From: Auanema rhodensis
Lineage: Eukaryota > Nematoda > Chromadorea > Rhabditida > Rhabditidae
Direction: 5' to 3'
Assembly (NCBI GenBank): GCA_964057225.1
Contig: OZ059900.1
Span: 3,482,501-3,546,500 of the forward strand
Length of the DNA stretch: 64,000 bases
The notes under the pieces were generated by a model. It made no database searches. It had not been told where the DNA came from and was given only the letters and a program-made list of their open reading frames with translations. Shown in pieces: positions 1 through 12,189 of this stretch (positions are counted from its first letter, which is position 1; each line of letters begins with the position of its first letter). A program made the translations under genes and the position numbers.

Positions 1-17
1 CTTTTGTTGTTATAGAC

Positions 18-23
18 AATAAA
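18..23 (+). other. AATAAA hexamer recurring in many monomers
   Basis: GACAATAAAACT contains AATAAA, the polyadenylation signal hexamer of animals. A second copy appears in units with GAATAAATATCAG. Units with GACAGTAAAAC or GACATTAAAAC lack the first. The motif is certain; any use as an RNA processing signal is speculation, because chance occurrence is common at this base composition. Confidence 0.4.
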
Positions 24-36
24 ACTATGTTTTTGA

Positions 37-48
37 TCATATATATGA
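37..48. repeat. 12-bp AT-rich palindrome TCATATATATGA at the unit boundary
   Basis: This perfect dyad spans the end of one unit and the GAG of the next, and recurs every 347 bp. Variants are TCATGTATATGA (for example near 1082 and 31621), TCATATAAATGA (for example near 13570 and 18776) and a longer palindromic form at 21902-21919. Confidence 0.75.
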
Positions 49-394
49 GCGATTTAGCCAAATTGGACTCAAAACTCGGAAATTTCAAAAATTCTTTCTA
101 TTTTCGACCTTTTTTGATCAAAATGAATAAATATCAGTGCAAACTTGTAAAAATAGACTTATTTTGTGTATTATGTGTTCGATTCTCGAATCTTAACAAA
201 TATGATCAAAATTTACAAGTATTACAGATTTTGTACCAAAAATCGGTGAGTATATGGTGTTAAAGGCATAAAAACGACCATACTTAGTGTAGTAATGCTA
301 TTTGAGTGAAATTCAGTGATTTACACATTATTAGTGTATATTTGAAGACTTTTGTTATCATAGACAGTAAAACTATGCTTTTGATCATATATAT
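47..394 (+). repeat. Representative A-type monomer (348 bp)
   Basis: This unit shares the body of the B type but carries the A junction at about 304-352: GAGTGAAATTCAGTGA, then CATTATTAGTGTATATTTG, then GAAGACTTTTGTTATCATAG. It is one base longer than B. A and B differ at many linked positions only across this stretch of roughly 60 bp, while the rest of the unit shares the same pool of variants. That suggests an old split between two junction alleles, with exchange outside it. Confidence 0.93.
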
Positions 395-653
395 GAGCGA
401 TTTAGCCAAATTAGACTCAAAACTCGGAAATTTCAAAAATTCTTTCTATTTTCGACCTTTTTTGATCAAAATGAATAAATATCAGTGCAAACTCGTAAAA
501 ATAAACTTATTTCGTGTATTGTGTGTTTGATTCTCGAATCTCACCGAATATGATCAAAATTTACGAGTATCACAGATTTTGTACCAAAAATCGGTGAGTA
601 TATGGTGTTAAAGGCATAAAAACGACTATACATAGTGTAGTAATGCTATTTGA

Positions 654-2480
654 GTGAAATTCAGTGATTAAATCATTATTAGTGTATATTTGAAGACTTT
701 TGTTATCATAGACAGTAAAACTATGCTTTTGATCATATATATGAGCGATTTAGCCCAATTGGACTCAAAACTCGGAAAATTCAAAAATTCTTTCTATTTT
801 CGACCTTTTTTGATCAAAATGAATATATATCAGTGCAAACTCATAAAAATAGACTGATTTTGTTTATTGTGTGTTCGATTTTCAAATCTTAACGAATATG
901 ATCAAAATTTACGAGTATTACAGATTTTGTACCAAAAATCGGTGAGTATATGGTGTTAAAGGCATAAAAACGACCATACTTAGTGTAGTAATGCTATTTG
1001 AGCGAAAATCAGTATTTAAACATCACTAGCGTTTAATTGATGATTTTTGTTGTCATAGACAATAAAACTATGCTTCTGATCATGTATATGAGCGATTTAG
1101 CCAAATTAGACTCAAAACTCGGAAATTTCAAAAATTCTTTCTATTTTCGACCTTTTTTGATCAAAATGAATAAATATCAGTGCAAACTCGTAAAAATAGA
1201 CTGATTTTGTGTATTGTATGTTTGATTCTCAAATCTTAACGAATATGATCAAAATTTACGAGTATTACAGATTTTGTACCAAAAATCGGTGAGTATATGG
1301 TGTTAAAGGCATAAAAACGACCATACTTAGTGTAGTAATGCTATTTGAGCGAAATTCAGTATTTAAACATTACTAGCGTTTAATTGATGACTTTTGTTGT
1401 TATAGACAATAAAACTATGTTTTTGATCATATATATGAGCGATTTAGCCCAATTGGACTCAAAACTCGGAAATTTCAAAAATTCTTTCTATTTTCGACCT
1501 TTTTTGATCAAAATGAATATATATCAGTGCAAACTCATAAAAATAGACTGATTTTGTTTATTGTGTGTTTGATTTTCGAATCTTAACGAATATGATCAAA
1601 ATTTACGAGTATTACAGATTTTGTACCAAAAATCGGTGAGTATATGGTGTTAAAGGCATAAAAACGACCCTACTTAGTGTAGTAATGCTATTTGAGCGAA
1701 AATCAGTATTTAAACATCACTAGCGTTTAATTGATGTTTTTTGTTGTCATAGACAATAAAACTATGCTTCTGATCATATATATGAGCGATTTAGCCAAAT
1801 TAGACTCAAAACTCGGAAATTTCAAAAATTCTTTCTATTTTCGACCTTTTTTGATCAAAATGAATATATATCAGTGCAAGCTCATAAAAATAGACTGATT
1901 TTGTGTATTGTATGTTTGATTCTTAAATCTTAACGAATATGATCAAAATTTACAAGTATTACAGATTTTGTACCAAAAATCGGTGAGTATATGGTGTTAA
2001 AGGCATAAAAACGACCATACTTAGTGTAGTAATGCTATTTGAGTGAAATTTAGTGATTTAAACATTATTAGTGTATATTTGAAGACTTTTGTTATCATAG
2101 ACAATAAAACTATGTTTTTGATCATATATATGAGCGATTTAGCCCAATTGGACTCAAAACTCGGAAATTTCAAAAATTCTTTCTATTTTCGACCTTTTTT
2201 GATCAAAATGAATATATATCAGTGCAAGCTCATAAAAATAGACTGATTTTGTGTATTGTATGTTTGATTCTCAAATCTTAACGAATATGATCAAAATTTA
2301 CGAGTATTACAGATTTTGTACCAAAAATCGGTGAGTATATGGTGTTAAAGGCATAAAAACGACCATACATAGTGTAGTAATGCTATTTGAGCGAAATTCA
2401 GTATTTAAACATCACTAGCGTTTAATTGATGATTTTTGTTGTCATAGACAATAAAACTATGCTTCTGATCATATATATGA
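654..2480 (+). repeat. Block duplicated 10-11 monomers downstream, copy 1
   Basis: Positions 654 to about 1360 match 4115-4820 at an offset of 3,461 bp (10 monomers). Positions 1376-2480 match 5184-6288 at 3,808 bp (11 monomers). The change of offset by exactly one unit means one monomer was gained or lost inside the block. Rare shared states include TGATCATGTATATGAG and the ATTACTAG junction. Confidence 0.85.
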
Positions 2481-2826
2481 GCGATTTAGCCCAATTGGAC
2501 TCAAAACTCGGAAAATTCAAAAATTCTTTCTATTTTCGACCTTTTTTGATCAAAATAAATAAATATCAGTGCAAACTCATAAAAATAGACTTATTTCGTG
2601 TATTATGTGTTTGATTCTCGAATCTTAACGAATATGATCAAAATTTACAAGTATTACAGATTTTGTACCAAAAATCGGTGAGTATATGGTGTTAGAGGCA
2701 TAAAAACGACCATACTTAGTGTAGTAATGCTATTTGAGTGAAATTCAGTGATTTAAACATTATTAGTGTATATTTGAAGACTTTTGTTATCATAGACAAT
2801 AAAACTATGCTTCTGATCATATATAT

Positions 2827-3160
2827 GAGCGGTTTAGCCCAATTGGGCTCAAAACTTGGAAATTTCAAAAATTCTTTCTATTTTCGACCTTTTTTGATCA
2901 AAATGAAGCAGCTCATAAAACAAGACTGATTTTGTTTATTGTGTGTTTGATTTTTGAAACTTAACAAATATGATCAAAATTTACGAGTATTACAGATTTT
3001 GTACCAAAAATCGGTGAGTATATGGTGTTAAGGCATAAAAACGACCATACTTAGTGTAGTAATGCTATTTGAGCGAAAATCAGTATTTAAACATCACTAG
3101 CGTTTAATTGATGACTTTTGTTGTCATAGACAATAAAACTATGCTTCTGATCATATATAT
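2827..3160 (+). repeat. Shortened 334-bp monomer with internal 12-bp loss
   Basis: After AAAATGAA the usual 15-bp TATATATCAGTGCAA tract is replaced by GCA at 2908-2910, and the unit resumes with GCTCATAAAA. Just after, CATAAAAATAGACTG reads CATAAAACAAGACTG. One A is also missing from GTGTTAAAGGC near 3028. The anchor-to-anchor distance is 334 bp, the shortest I found. The unit also carries the GAGCGG and CAATTGGGCTC variants seen near 6290, 9068 and 10109. Confidence 0.9.
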
Positions 3161-4114
3161 GAGCGATTTAGCCAAATTAGACTCAAAACTCGGAAATTTC
3201 AAAAATTCTTTCTATTTTCGACCTTTTTTGATCAAAATGAATATATATCAGTGCAAGCTCATAAAAATAGACTGATTTTGTGTATTGTATGTTTGATTCT
3301 CAAATCTTAACGAATATGATCAAAATTTACGAGTATTACAGATTTTGTACCAAAAATCGGTGAGTATATGGTGTTAAAGGCATAAAAACGACCATACATA
3401 GTGTAGTAATGCTATTTGAGCGAAATTCAGTATTTAAACATCACTAGCGTTTAATTGATGACTTTTGTTGTTATAGACATTAAAACTATGTTTTTGATCA
3501 TATATATGAGCGATTTAGCCAAATTGGACTCAAAACTCGGAAATTTCAAAAATTATTTCTATTTTCGACCTTTTTTGATCAAAATGAATAAATATCAGTG
3601 CAAACTTGTAAAAATAGACTTATTTTGTGTATTATGTGTTTGATTCTCGAATCTTAACAAATATGATCAAAATTTACAAGTATTACAGATTTTGTACCAA
3701 AAATCGGTGAGTATATGGTGTTAAAGGCATAAAAACGACCATACTTAGTGTAGTAATGCTATTTGAGTGAAATTCAGTGATTTAATCATTATTAGTGTAT
3801 ATTTGAAGACTTTTGTTATCATAGACAGTAAAACTATGCTTTTGATCATATATATGAGCGATTTAGCCCAATTCGACTCAAAACTCGGAAAATTCAAAAA
3901 TTCTTTCTATTTTCGACCTTTTTTGATGAAAATGAATTTATATCAGTGTAAACTCATAAAAATAGACTGATTTTGTGTATTATGTGTTTGATTCTCGAAT
4001 CTTAACAAATATGATCAAAATTTACAAGTATTACAGATTTTGTACCAAAAATCGGTGAGTATATGGTGTTAAAGGCATAAAAACGACCATACTTAGTGTA
4101 GTAATGCTATTTGA

Positions 4115-6288
4115 GTGAAATTCAGTGATTTAATCATTATTAGTGTATATTTGAAGACTTTTGTTATCATAGACAGTAAAACTATGCTTTTGATCATATA
4201 TATGAGCGATTTAGCCCAATTGGACTCAAAACTCGGAAAATTCAAAAATTCTTTCTATTTTCGACCTTTTTTGATCAAAATGAATATATATCAGTGCAAA
4301 CTCATAAAAAAAGACTGATTTTGTTTATTGTGTGTTCGATTTTTAAATCTTAACGAATATGATCAAAATTTACGAGTATTACAGATTTTGTACCAAAAAT
4401 CGGTGAGTATATGGTGTTAAAGGCATAAAAACGACCATACTTAGTGTAGTAATGCTATTTGAGCGAAAATCAGTATTTAAACATCACTAGCGTTTAATTG
4501 ATGATTTTTGTTGTCATAGACAATAAAACTATGCTTCTGATCATGTATATGAGCGATTTAGCCAAATTAGACTCAAAACTCGGAAATTTCAAAAATTCTT
4601 TCTATTTTCGACCTTTTTTGATCAAAATGAATAAATATCAGTGCAAACTCGTAAAATTAGACTGATTTTGTGTATTGTTAGTTTGATTCTCAAATCTTAA
4701 CGAATATGATCAAAATTTACGAGTATTACAGATTTTGTACCAAAAATCGGTGAGTATATGGTGTTAAAGGCATAAAAACGACCATACTTAGTGTAGTAAT
4801 GCTATTTGAGCGAAAATCAGTATTTAAACATCACTAGCGTTTAATTGATGACTTTTGTTGTCATAGACAATAAAACTATGCTTCTGATCATATATATGAG
4901 CGATTTAGCCCAATTGGACTCAAAGCTCGGAAATTTCAAAAATTCTTTCTATTTTCGACCTTTTTTGATCAAAATGAATAAATATCAGTGCAAACTCGTA
5001 AAAATAGACTGATTTTGTGTATTGTTAGTTTGATTCTCAAATCTTAACGAATATGATCAAAATTTACGAGTATTACAGATTTTGTACCAAAAATCGGTGA
5101 GTATATGGTGTTAAAGGCATAAAAACGACCATACTTAGTGTAGTAATGCTATTTGAGCGAAATTCAGTATTTAAACATTACTAGCGTTTAATTGATGACT
5201 TTTGTTGTTATAGACAATAAAACTATGTTTTTGATCATATATATGAGCGATTTAGCCCAATTGGACTCAAAACTCGGAAATTTCAAAAATTCTTTCTATT
5301 TTCGACCTTTTTTGATCAAAATGAATATATATCAGTGCAAACTCATAAAAATAGACTGATTTTGTTTATTGTGTGTTTGATTTTCGAATCTTAACGAATA
5401 TGATCAAAATTTACGAGTATTACAGATTTTGTACCAAAAATCGGTGAGTATATGGTGTTAAAGGCATAAAAACGACCCTACTTAGTGTAGTAATGCTATT
5501 TGAGCGAAAATCAGTATTTAAACATCACTAGCGTTTAATTGATGATTTTTGTTGTCATAGACAATAAAACTATGCTTCTGATCATATATATGAGCGATTT
5601 AGCCAAATTAGACTCAAAACTCGGAAATTTCAAAAATTCTTTCTATTTTCGACCTTTTTTGATCAAAATGAATATATATCAGTGCAAGCTCATAAAAATA
5701 GACTGATTTTGTGTATTGTATGTTTGATTCTCAAATCTTAACGAATATGATCAAAATTTACAAGTATTACAGATTTTGTACCAAAAATCGGTGAGTATAT
5801 GGTGTTAAAGGCATAAAAACGACCATACTTAGTGTAGTAATGCTATTTGAGTGAAATTCAGTGATTTAAACATTATTAGTGTATATTTGAAGACTTTTGT
5901 TATCATAGACAATAAAACTATGTTTTTGATCATATATATGAGCGATTTAGCCCAATTGGACTCAAAACTCGGAAATTTCAAAAATTCTTTCTATTTTCGA
6001 CCTTTTTTGATCAAAATGAATATATATCAGTGCAAGCTCATAAAAATAGACTGATTTTGTGTATTGTATGTTTTATTCTCAAATCTTAACGAATATGATC
6101 AAAATTTACGAGTATTACAGATTTTGTACCAAAAATCGGTGAGTATATGGTGTTAAAGGCATAAAAACGACCATACATAGTGTAGTAATGCTATTTGAGC
6201 GAAATTCAGTATTTAAACATCACTAGCGTTTAATTGATGATTTTTGTTGTCATAGACAATAAAACTATGCTTCTGATCATATATATGA
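4115..6288 (+). repeat. Block duplicated 10-11 monomers downstream, copy 2
   Basis: This is the partner of 654-2480. It holds one monomer more, and the extra unit is explained by a single-monomer tandem duplication at about 4500-5195. Two neighbouring units, and as far as I can see only these, carry ATTGTTAGTTTG (near 4674 and 5021) in place of ATTGTATGTTTG. Confidence 0.85.
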
Positions 6289-8316
6289 GCGGTTTAGCCC
6301 AATTGGGCTCAAAACTCGGAAATTTCAAAAATTCTTTCTATTTTCGACCTTTTTTGATCAAAATAAATAAATATCAGTGCAAACTCATAAAAATAGACTT
6401 ATTTTGTGTATTATGTGTTTGATTCTCGAATCTTAACGAATATGATCAAAATTTACAAGTATTACAGATTTTGTACCAAAAATCGGTGAGTATATGGTGT
6501 TAGAGGCATAAAAACGACCATACTTAGTGTAGTAATGCTATTTGAGTGAAATTCAGTGATTTAAACATTATTAGTGTATATTTGAAGACTTTTGTTATCA
6601 TAGACAATAAAACTATGCTTCTGATCATATATATGAGCGGTTTAGCCCAATTGGGCTCAAAACTCGGAAATTTCAAAAATTCTTTCTATTTTCGACCTTT
6701 TTTGATCAAAATAAATAAATATCAGTGCAAACTCATAAAAATAGACTTATTTTGTGTATTATGTGTTTGATTCTCGAATCTTAACAAATATGATCAAAAT
6801 TTACAAGTATTACAGATTTTGTACCAAAAATCGGTGAGTATATGGTGTTAAAGGCATAAAAACGACCATACTTAGTGTAGTAATGCTATTTGAGCGAAAA
6901 TCAGTATTTAAACATCACTAGCGTTTAATTGATGACTTTTGTTGTTATAGACAATAAAACTATGTTTTTGATCATATATATGAGCGATTTAGCCCAATTG
7001 GACTCAAAACTCGGAAATTTCAAAAATTCTTTCTATTTTCGACCTTTTTTGATCAAAATGAATAAATATCAGTGCAAACTCATAAAAATAGACTGATTTT
7101 GTTTATTGTGTGTTTGATTTTTGAATCTTAACAAATATGATCAAAATTTACGAGTATTACAGATTTTGTACCAAAAATCGGTGAGTATATGGTGTTAAAG
7201 GCATAAAAACGACCATACTTAGTGTAGTAATGCTATTTGAGCGAAAATCAGTATTTAAACATCACTAGCGTTTAATTGATGACTTTTGTTGTCATAGACA
7301 ATAAAACTATGCTTCTGATCATATATATGAGCGATTTAGCCCAATTGGACTCAAAACTCGGAAAATTCAAAAATTCTTTCTATTTTCGATCTTTTTTGAT
7401 CAAAATGAATATATATCAGTGCAAGCTCATAAAAATAGACTGATTTTGTGTATTGTGTGTTTGATTCTCGAATCTCACCGAATATGATCAAAATTTACGA
7501 GTATTACAGATTTTGTACCAAAAATCGGTGAGTATATGGTGTTAAAGGCATAAAAACGACCATACATAGTGTAGTAATGCTATTTGAGCGAAATTCAGTA
7601 TTGAAACATCACTAGCGTTTAATTGATGACTTTTGTTGTTATAGACAATAAAACTATGCTTCTGATCATATATATGAGCGATTTAGCCCAATTCGACTCA
7701 AAACTCGGAAAATTCAAAAATTCTTTCTATTTTCGACCTTTTTTGATGAAAATGAATATATATCAGTGTAAACTCATAAAAATAGACTGATTTTGTGTAT
7801 TGTGTGTTTGATTCTCAAATCTTAACAAATATGATCAAATTTTACGAGTATTACAGATTTTGTACCAAAAATCGGTGAGTATATGGTGTTAAAGGCATAA
7901 AAACGACCATACTTAGTGTAGTAATGCTATTTGAGCGAAAATCAGTATTTAAACATCACTAGCGTTTAATTGATGATTTTTGTTGTCATAGACAATAAAA
8001 CTATGCTTCTGATCATATATATGAGCGATTTAGCCAAATTAGACTCAAAACTCGGAAATTTCAAAAATTCTTTCTATTTTCGACCTTTTTTGATCAAAAT
8101 GAATATATATCAGTGCAAGCTCATAAAAATAGACTGATTTTGTGTATTGTATGTTTGATTCTCAAATCTTAACGAATATGATCAAAATTTACAAGTATTA
8201 CAGATTTTGTACCAAAAATCGGTGAGTATATGGTGTTAAAGGCATAAAAACGACCATACTTAGTGTAGTAATGCTACTTGAGCGAAAATCAGTATTTAAA
8301 TATCACTAGCGTTTAA

Positions 8317-9358
8317 TTGATGACTTTTGTTGTTATAGACAGTAAAACTATGCTTTTGATCATATATATGAGCGATTTAGCCCAATTGGACTCAAAACTC
8401 GGAAAATTCAAAAATTCTTTCTATTTTCGACCTTTTTTGATCAAAATAAATAAATATCAGTGCAAACTCATAAAAATAGACTTATTTCGTGTATTATGTG
8501 TTTGATTCTCGAATCTTAACGAATATGATCAAAATTTACAAGTATTACAGATTTTGTACCAAAAATCGGTGAGTATATGGTGTTAAAGGCATAAAAACGA
8601 CCATACTTAGTGTAGTAATGCTATTTGAGCGAAAATCAGTATTTAAACATCACTAGCGTTTAATTAATGACTTTTGTTGTTATAGACAATAAAACTATGT
8701 TTTTGATCATATATATGAGCGATTTAGCCCAATTGGACTCAAAACTCGGAAAATTCAAAAATTCTTTCTATTTTCGACCTTTTTTGATCAAAATGAATAA
8801 ATATCAGTGCAAACTCATAAAAATAGACTTATTTCGTGTATTATGTGTTTGATTCTCGAATCTTAACGAATATGATCAAAATTTACAAGTATTACAGATT
8901 TTGTACCAAAAATCGGTGAGTATATGGTGTTAGAGGCATAAAAACGACCATACTTAGTGTAGTAATGCTATTTGAGTGAAATTCAGTGATTTAAACATTA
9001 TTAGTGTATATTTGAAGACTTTTGTTATCATAGACAATGAAACTATGCTTCTGATCATATATATGAGCGGTTTAGCCCAATTGGGCTCAAAACTCGGAAA
9101 TTTCAAAAATTCTTTCTATTTTCGACCTTTTTTGATCAAAATGAATAAATATCAGTGCAAACTCATAAAAATAGACTTATTTTGTGTATTATGTGTTCGT
9201 TTCTCGAATCTTAACGAATATGATCAAAATTTACAAGTATTACAGATTTTGTACCAAAAATCGGTGAGTATATGGTGTTAAAGGCATAAAAACGACCATA
9301 CTTAGTGTAGTAATGCTACTTGAGCAAAAATCAGTATTTAAATATCACTAGCGTTTAA
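8317..9358 (+). repeat. 3-monomer higher-order repeat, unit 1 (1,042 bp)
   Basis: Three successive monomers (B, B, A) recur as a block at 9359. Block markers are GCTACTTGAGC upstream of the unit (8275, 9317, 10359), AAATATCACTAG, TAATTAATGAC (8664, 9706) and GACAATGAAACT (near 9033, 10075). These states are rare or absent elsewhere in the window, so the block was copied as a whole. Confidence 0.9.
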
Positions 9359-10400
9359 TTGATGACTTTTGTTGTTATAGACAGTAAAACTAAGCTTTTG
9401 ATCATATATATGAGCGATTTAGCCCAATTGGACTCAAAACTCGGAAAATTCAAAAATTCTTTCTACTTTCGACCTTTTTTGATCAAAATAAATAAATATC
9501 AGTGCAAACTCATAAAAATAGACTTATTTCGTGTATTATGTGTTTGATTCTCGAATCTTAACAAATATGATCAAAATTTACAAGTATTACAGATTTTGTA
9601 CCAAAAATCGGTGAGTATATGGTGTTAGAGGCATAAAAACGACCATACTTAGTGTAGTAATGCTATTTGAGCGAAAATCAGTATTTAAACATCACTAGCG
9701 TTTAATTAATGACTTTTGTTGTTATAGACAATAAAACTATGTTTTTGATCATATATATGAGCGATTTAGCCCAATTGGACTCAAAACTCGGAAAATTCAA
9801 AAATTCTTTCTATTTTCGACCTTTTTTGATCAAAATGAATAAATATCAGTGCAAACTCATAAAAATAGACTTATTTCGTGTATTATGTGTTTGATTCTCG
9901 AATCTTAACGAATATGATCAAAATTTACAAGTATTACAGATTTTGTACCAAAAATCGGTGAGTATATGGTGTTAGAGGCATAAAAACGACCATACTTAGT
10001 GTAGTAATGCTATTTGAGTGAAATTCAGTGATTTAAACATTATTAGTGTATATTTGAAGACTTTTGTTATCATAGACAATGAAACTATGCTTCTGATCAT
10101 ATATATGAGCGGTTTAGCCCAATTGGGCTCAAAACTCGGAAATTTCAAAAATTCTTTCTATTTTCGACCTTTTTTGATCAAAATGAATAAATATCAGTGC
10201 AAACTCATAAAAATAGACTTATTTTGTGTATTATGTGTTCGTTTCTCGAATCTTAACGAATATGATCAAAATTTACAAGTATTACAGATTTTGTACCAAA
10301 AATCGGTGAGTATATGGTGTTAAAGGCATAAAAACGACCATACTTAGTGTAGTAATGCTACTTGAGCAAAAATCAGTATTTAAATATCACTAGCGTTTAA
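9359..10400 (+). repeat. 3-monomer higher-order repeat, unit 2 (1,042 bp)
   Basis: This is the second copy of the 8317-9358 unit. I noticed only a few differences, such as AACTAAGC for AACTATGC near 9392 and CTACTTTCG for CTATTTTCG near 9463. A partial third unit follows at 10401-10740 and stops matching where TAATTGATGAC replaces TAATTAATGAC. Confidence 0.9.
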
Positions 10401-12189
10401 TTGATGACTTTTGTTGTTATAGACAGTAAAACTATGCTTTTGATCATATATATGAGCGATTTAGCCCAATTGGACTCAAAACTCGGAAAATTCAAAAATT
10501 CTTTCTATTTTCGACCTTTTTTGATCAAAATAAATAAATATCAGTGCAAACTCATAAAAATAGACTTATTTCGTGTATTATGTGTTTGATTCTCGAATCT
10601 TAACAAATATGATCAAAATTTACAAGTATTACAGATTTTGTACCAAAAATCGGTGAGTATATGGTGTTAAAGGCATAAAAACGACCATACTTAGTGTAGT
10701 AATGCTATTTGAGCGAAAATCAGTATTTAAACATCACTAGCGTTTAATTGATGACTTTTGTTGTTATAGACAATAAAACTATGTTTTTGATCATATATAT
10801 GAGCGATTTAGCCCAATTGGACTCAAAACTCGGAAATTTCAAAAATTCTTTCTATTTTCGACCTTTTTTGATCAAAATGAATAAATATCAGTGCAAACTC
10901 ATAAAAATAAACTTATTTCGTGTATTGTGTGTTTGATTCTCGAATCTCACCGAATATGATCAAAATTTACGAGTATCACAGATTTTGTACCAAAAATCGG
11001 TGAGTATATGGTGTTAGAGGCATAAAAACGACCATACTTAGTGTAGTAATGCTATTTGAGTGAAATTCAGTGATTTAAACATTATTAGTGTATATTCGAA
11101 GACTTTTGTTATCATAGACAATAAAACTATGCTTTTGATCATATATATGAGCGATTTAGCCAAATTAGACTCAAAACTCGGAAATTTCAAAAATTCTTTC
11201 TATTTTCGACCTTTTTTGATCAAAATGAATAAATATCAGTGCAAACTCGTAAAAATAAACTTATTTCGTGTATTGTGTGTTTGATTCTCGAATCTCACCG
11301 AATATGATCAAAATTTACGAGTATCACAGATTTTGTACCAAAAATCGGTGAGTATATGGTGCTAAAGGCATAAAAACGACCATACTTAGTGTAGTAATGC
11401 TATTTGAGCGAAAATCAGTATTTAAACATCACTAGCGTTTAATTGATGACTTTTGTTGTCATAGACAATAAAACTATGCTTCTGATCATATATATGAGCG
11501 ATTTAGCCAAATTAGACTCAAAACTCGGAAATTTCAAAAATTCTTTCTATTTTCGACCTTTTTTGATCAAAATGAATAAATATCAGTGCAAACTCGTAAA
11601 AATAGACTGATTTTGTTTATTGTGTGTTTGATTTTTGAATCTTAACAAATATGATCAAAATTTACGAGTATTACAGATTTTGTACCAAAAATCGGTGAGT
11701 ATATCGTGTTAAAGGCATAAAAACGACCATACTTAGTGTAGTAATGCTATTTGAGCGAAAATCAGTATTTAAACATCACTAGCGTTTAATTGATGACTTT
11801 TGTTGTCATAGACAATAAAACTATGCTTCTGATCATATATATGAGCGATTTAGCCAAATTAGACTCAAAACTCGGAAATTTCAAAAATTCTTTCTATTTT
11901 CGACCTTTTTTGATCAAAATAAAGATATATCAGTGCAAGCTCATAAAAATAGACTGATTTTGTTTATTGTGTGTTTGATTTTTGAATCTTAACAAATATG
12001 ATCAAAATTTACGAGTATTACAGATTTTGTACCAAAAATCGGTGAGTATATGGTGTTAAAGGCATAAAAACGACCATACTTAGTGTAGTAATGCTATTTG
12101 AGCGAAAATCAGTATTTAAACATCACTAGCGTTTAATTGATGACTTTTGTTGTCATAGACAATAAAACTATGCTTCTGATCATATATAT

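Larger units (their letters stand above)
1..1365 (+). repeat. Four-monomer segment, copy also at 52401-53765
   Basis: The first 1.36 kb matches the sequence 52,400 bp downstream (151 monomers away) almost base for base. Shared rare states include the A-A pair, TTTACACATTATTA, the TCACCGAATATG variant and CGACTATACATAG. I saw single differences near 556 (GATCAAAAT against GATCGAAAT) and at GTGTTCG against CTGTTCG. The copies part near 1365, at ATTACTAG against ATCACTAG. Confidence 0.85.

Noticed and set aside
51-60. Telomere-type repeat, from GATTTAGCC
   Set aside because: TTTAGCC occurs once per 347 bp and is never tandem, so it is not telomeric.
29-75. CENP-B box near CTCGGAAATTTC / TTTTCGACC
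   Set aside because: The established core TTCGNNNNANNCGGG is not present on either strand of the monomer; only isolated TTCG and CGG fragments occur.
8976-9281. Plus-strand open frame of 101 codons, with many related 62-89-codon frames along the window
   Set aside because: They all read the same satellite stretch and start at GTG, TTG or an internal ATG. They end at different stops depending on single-base variants, and indels break the frame freely. No domain or signal is visible. The frames follow from a repeat that happens to be open.
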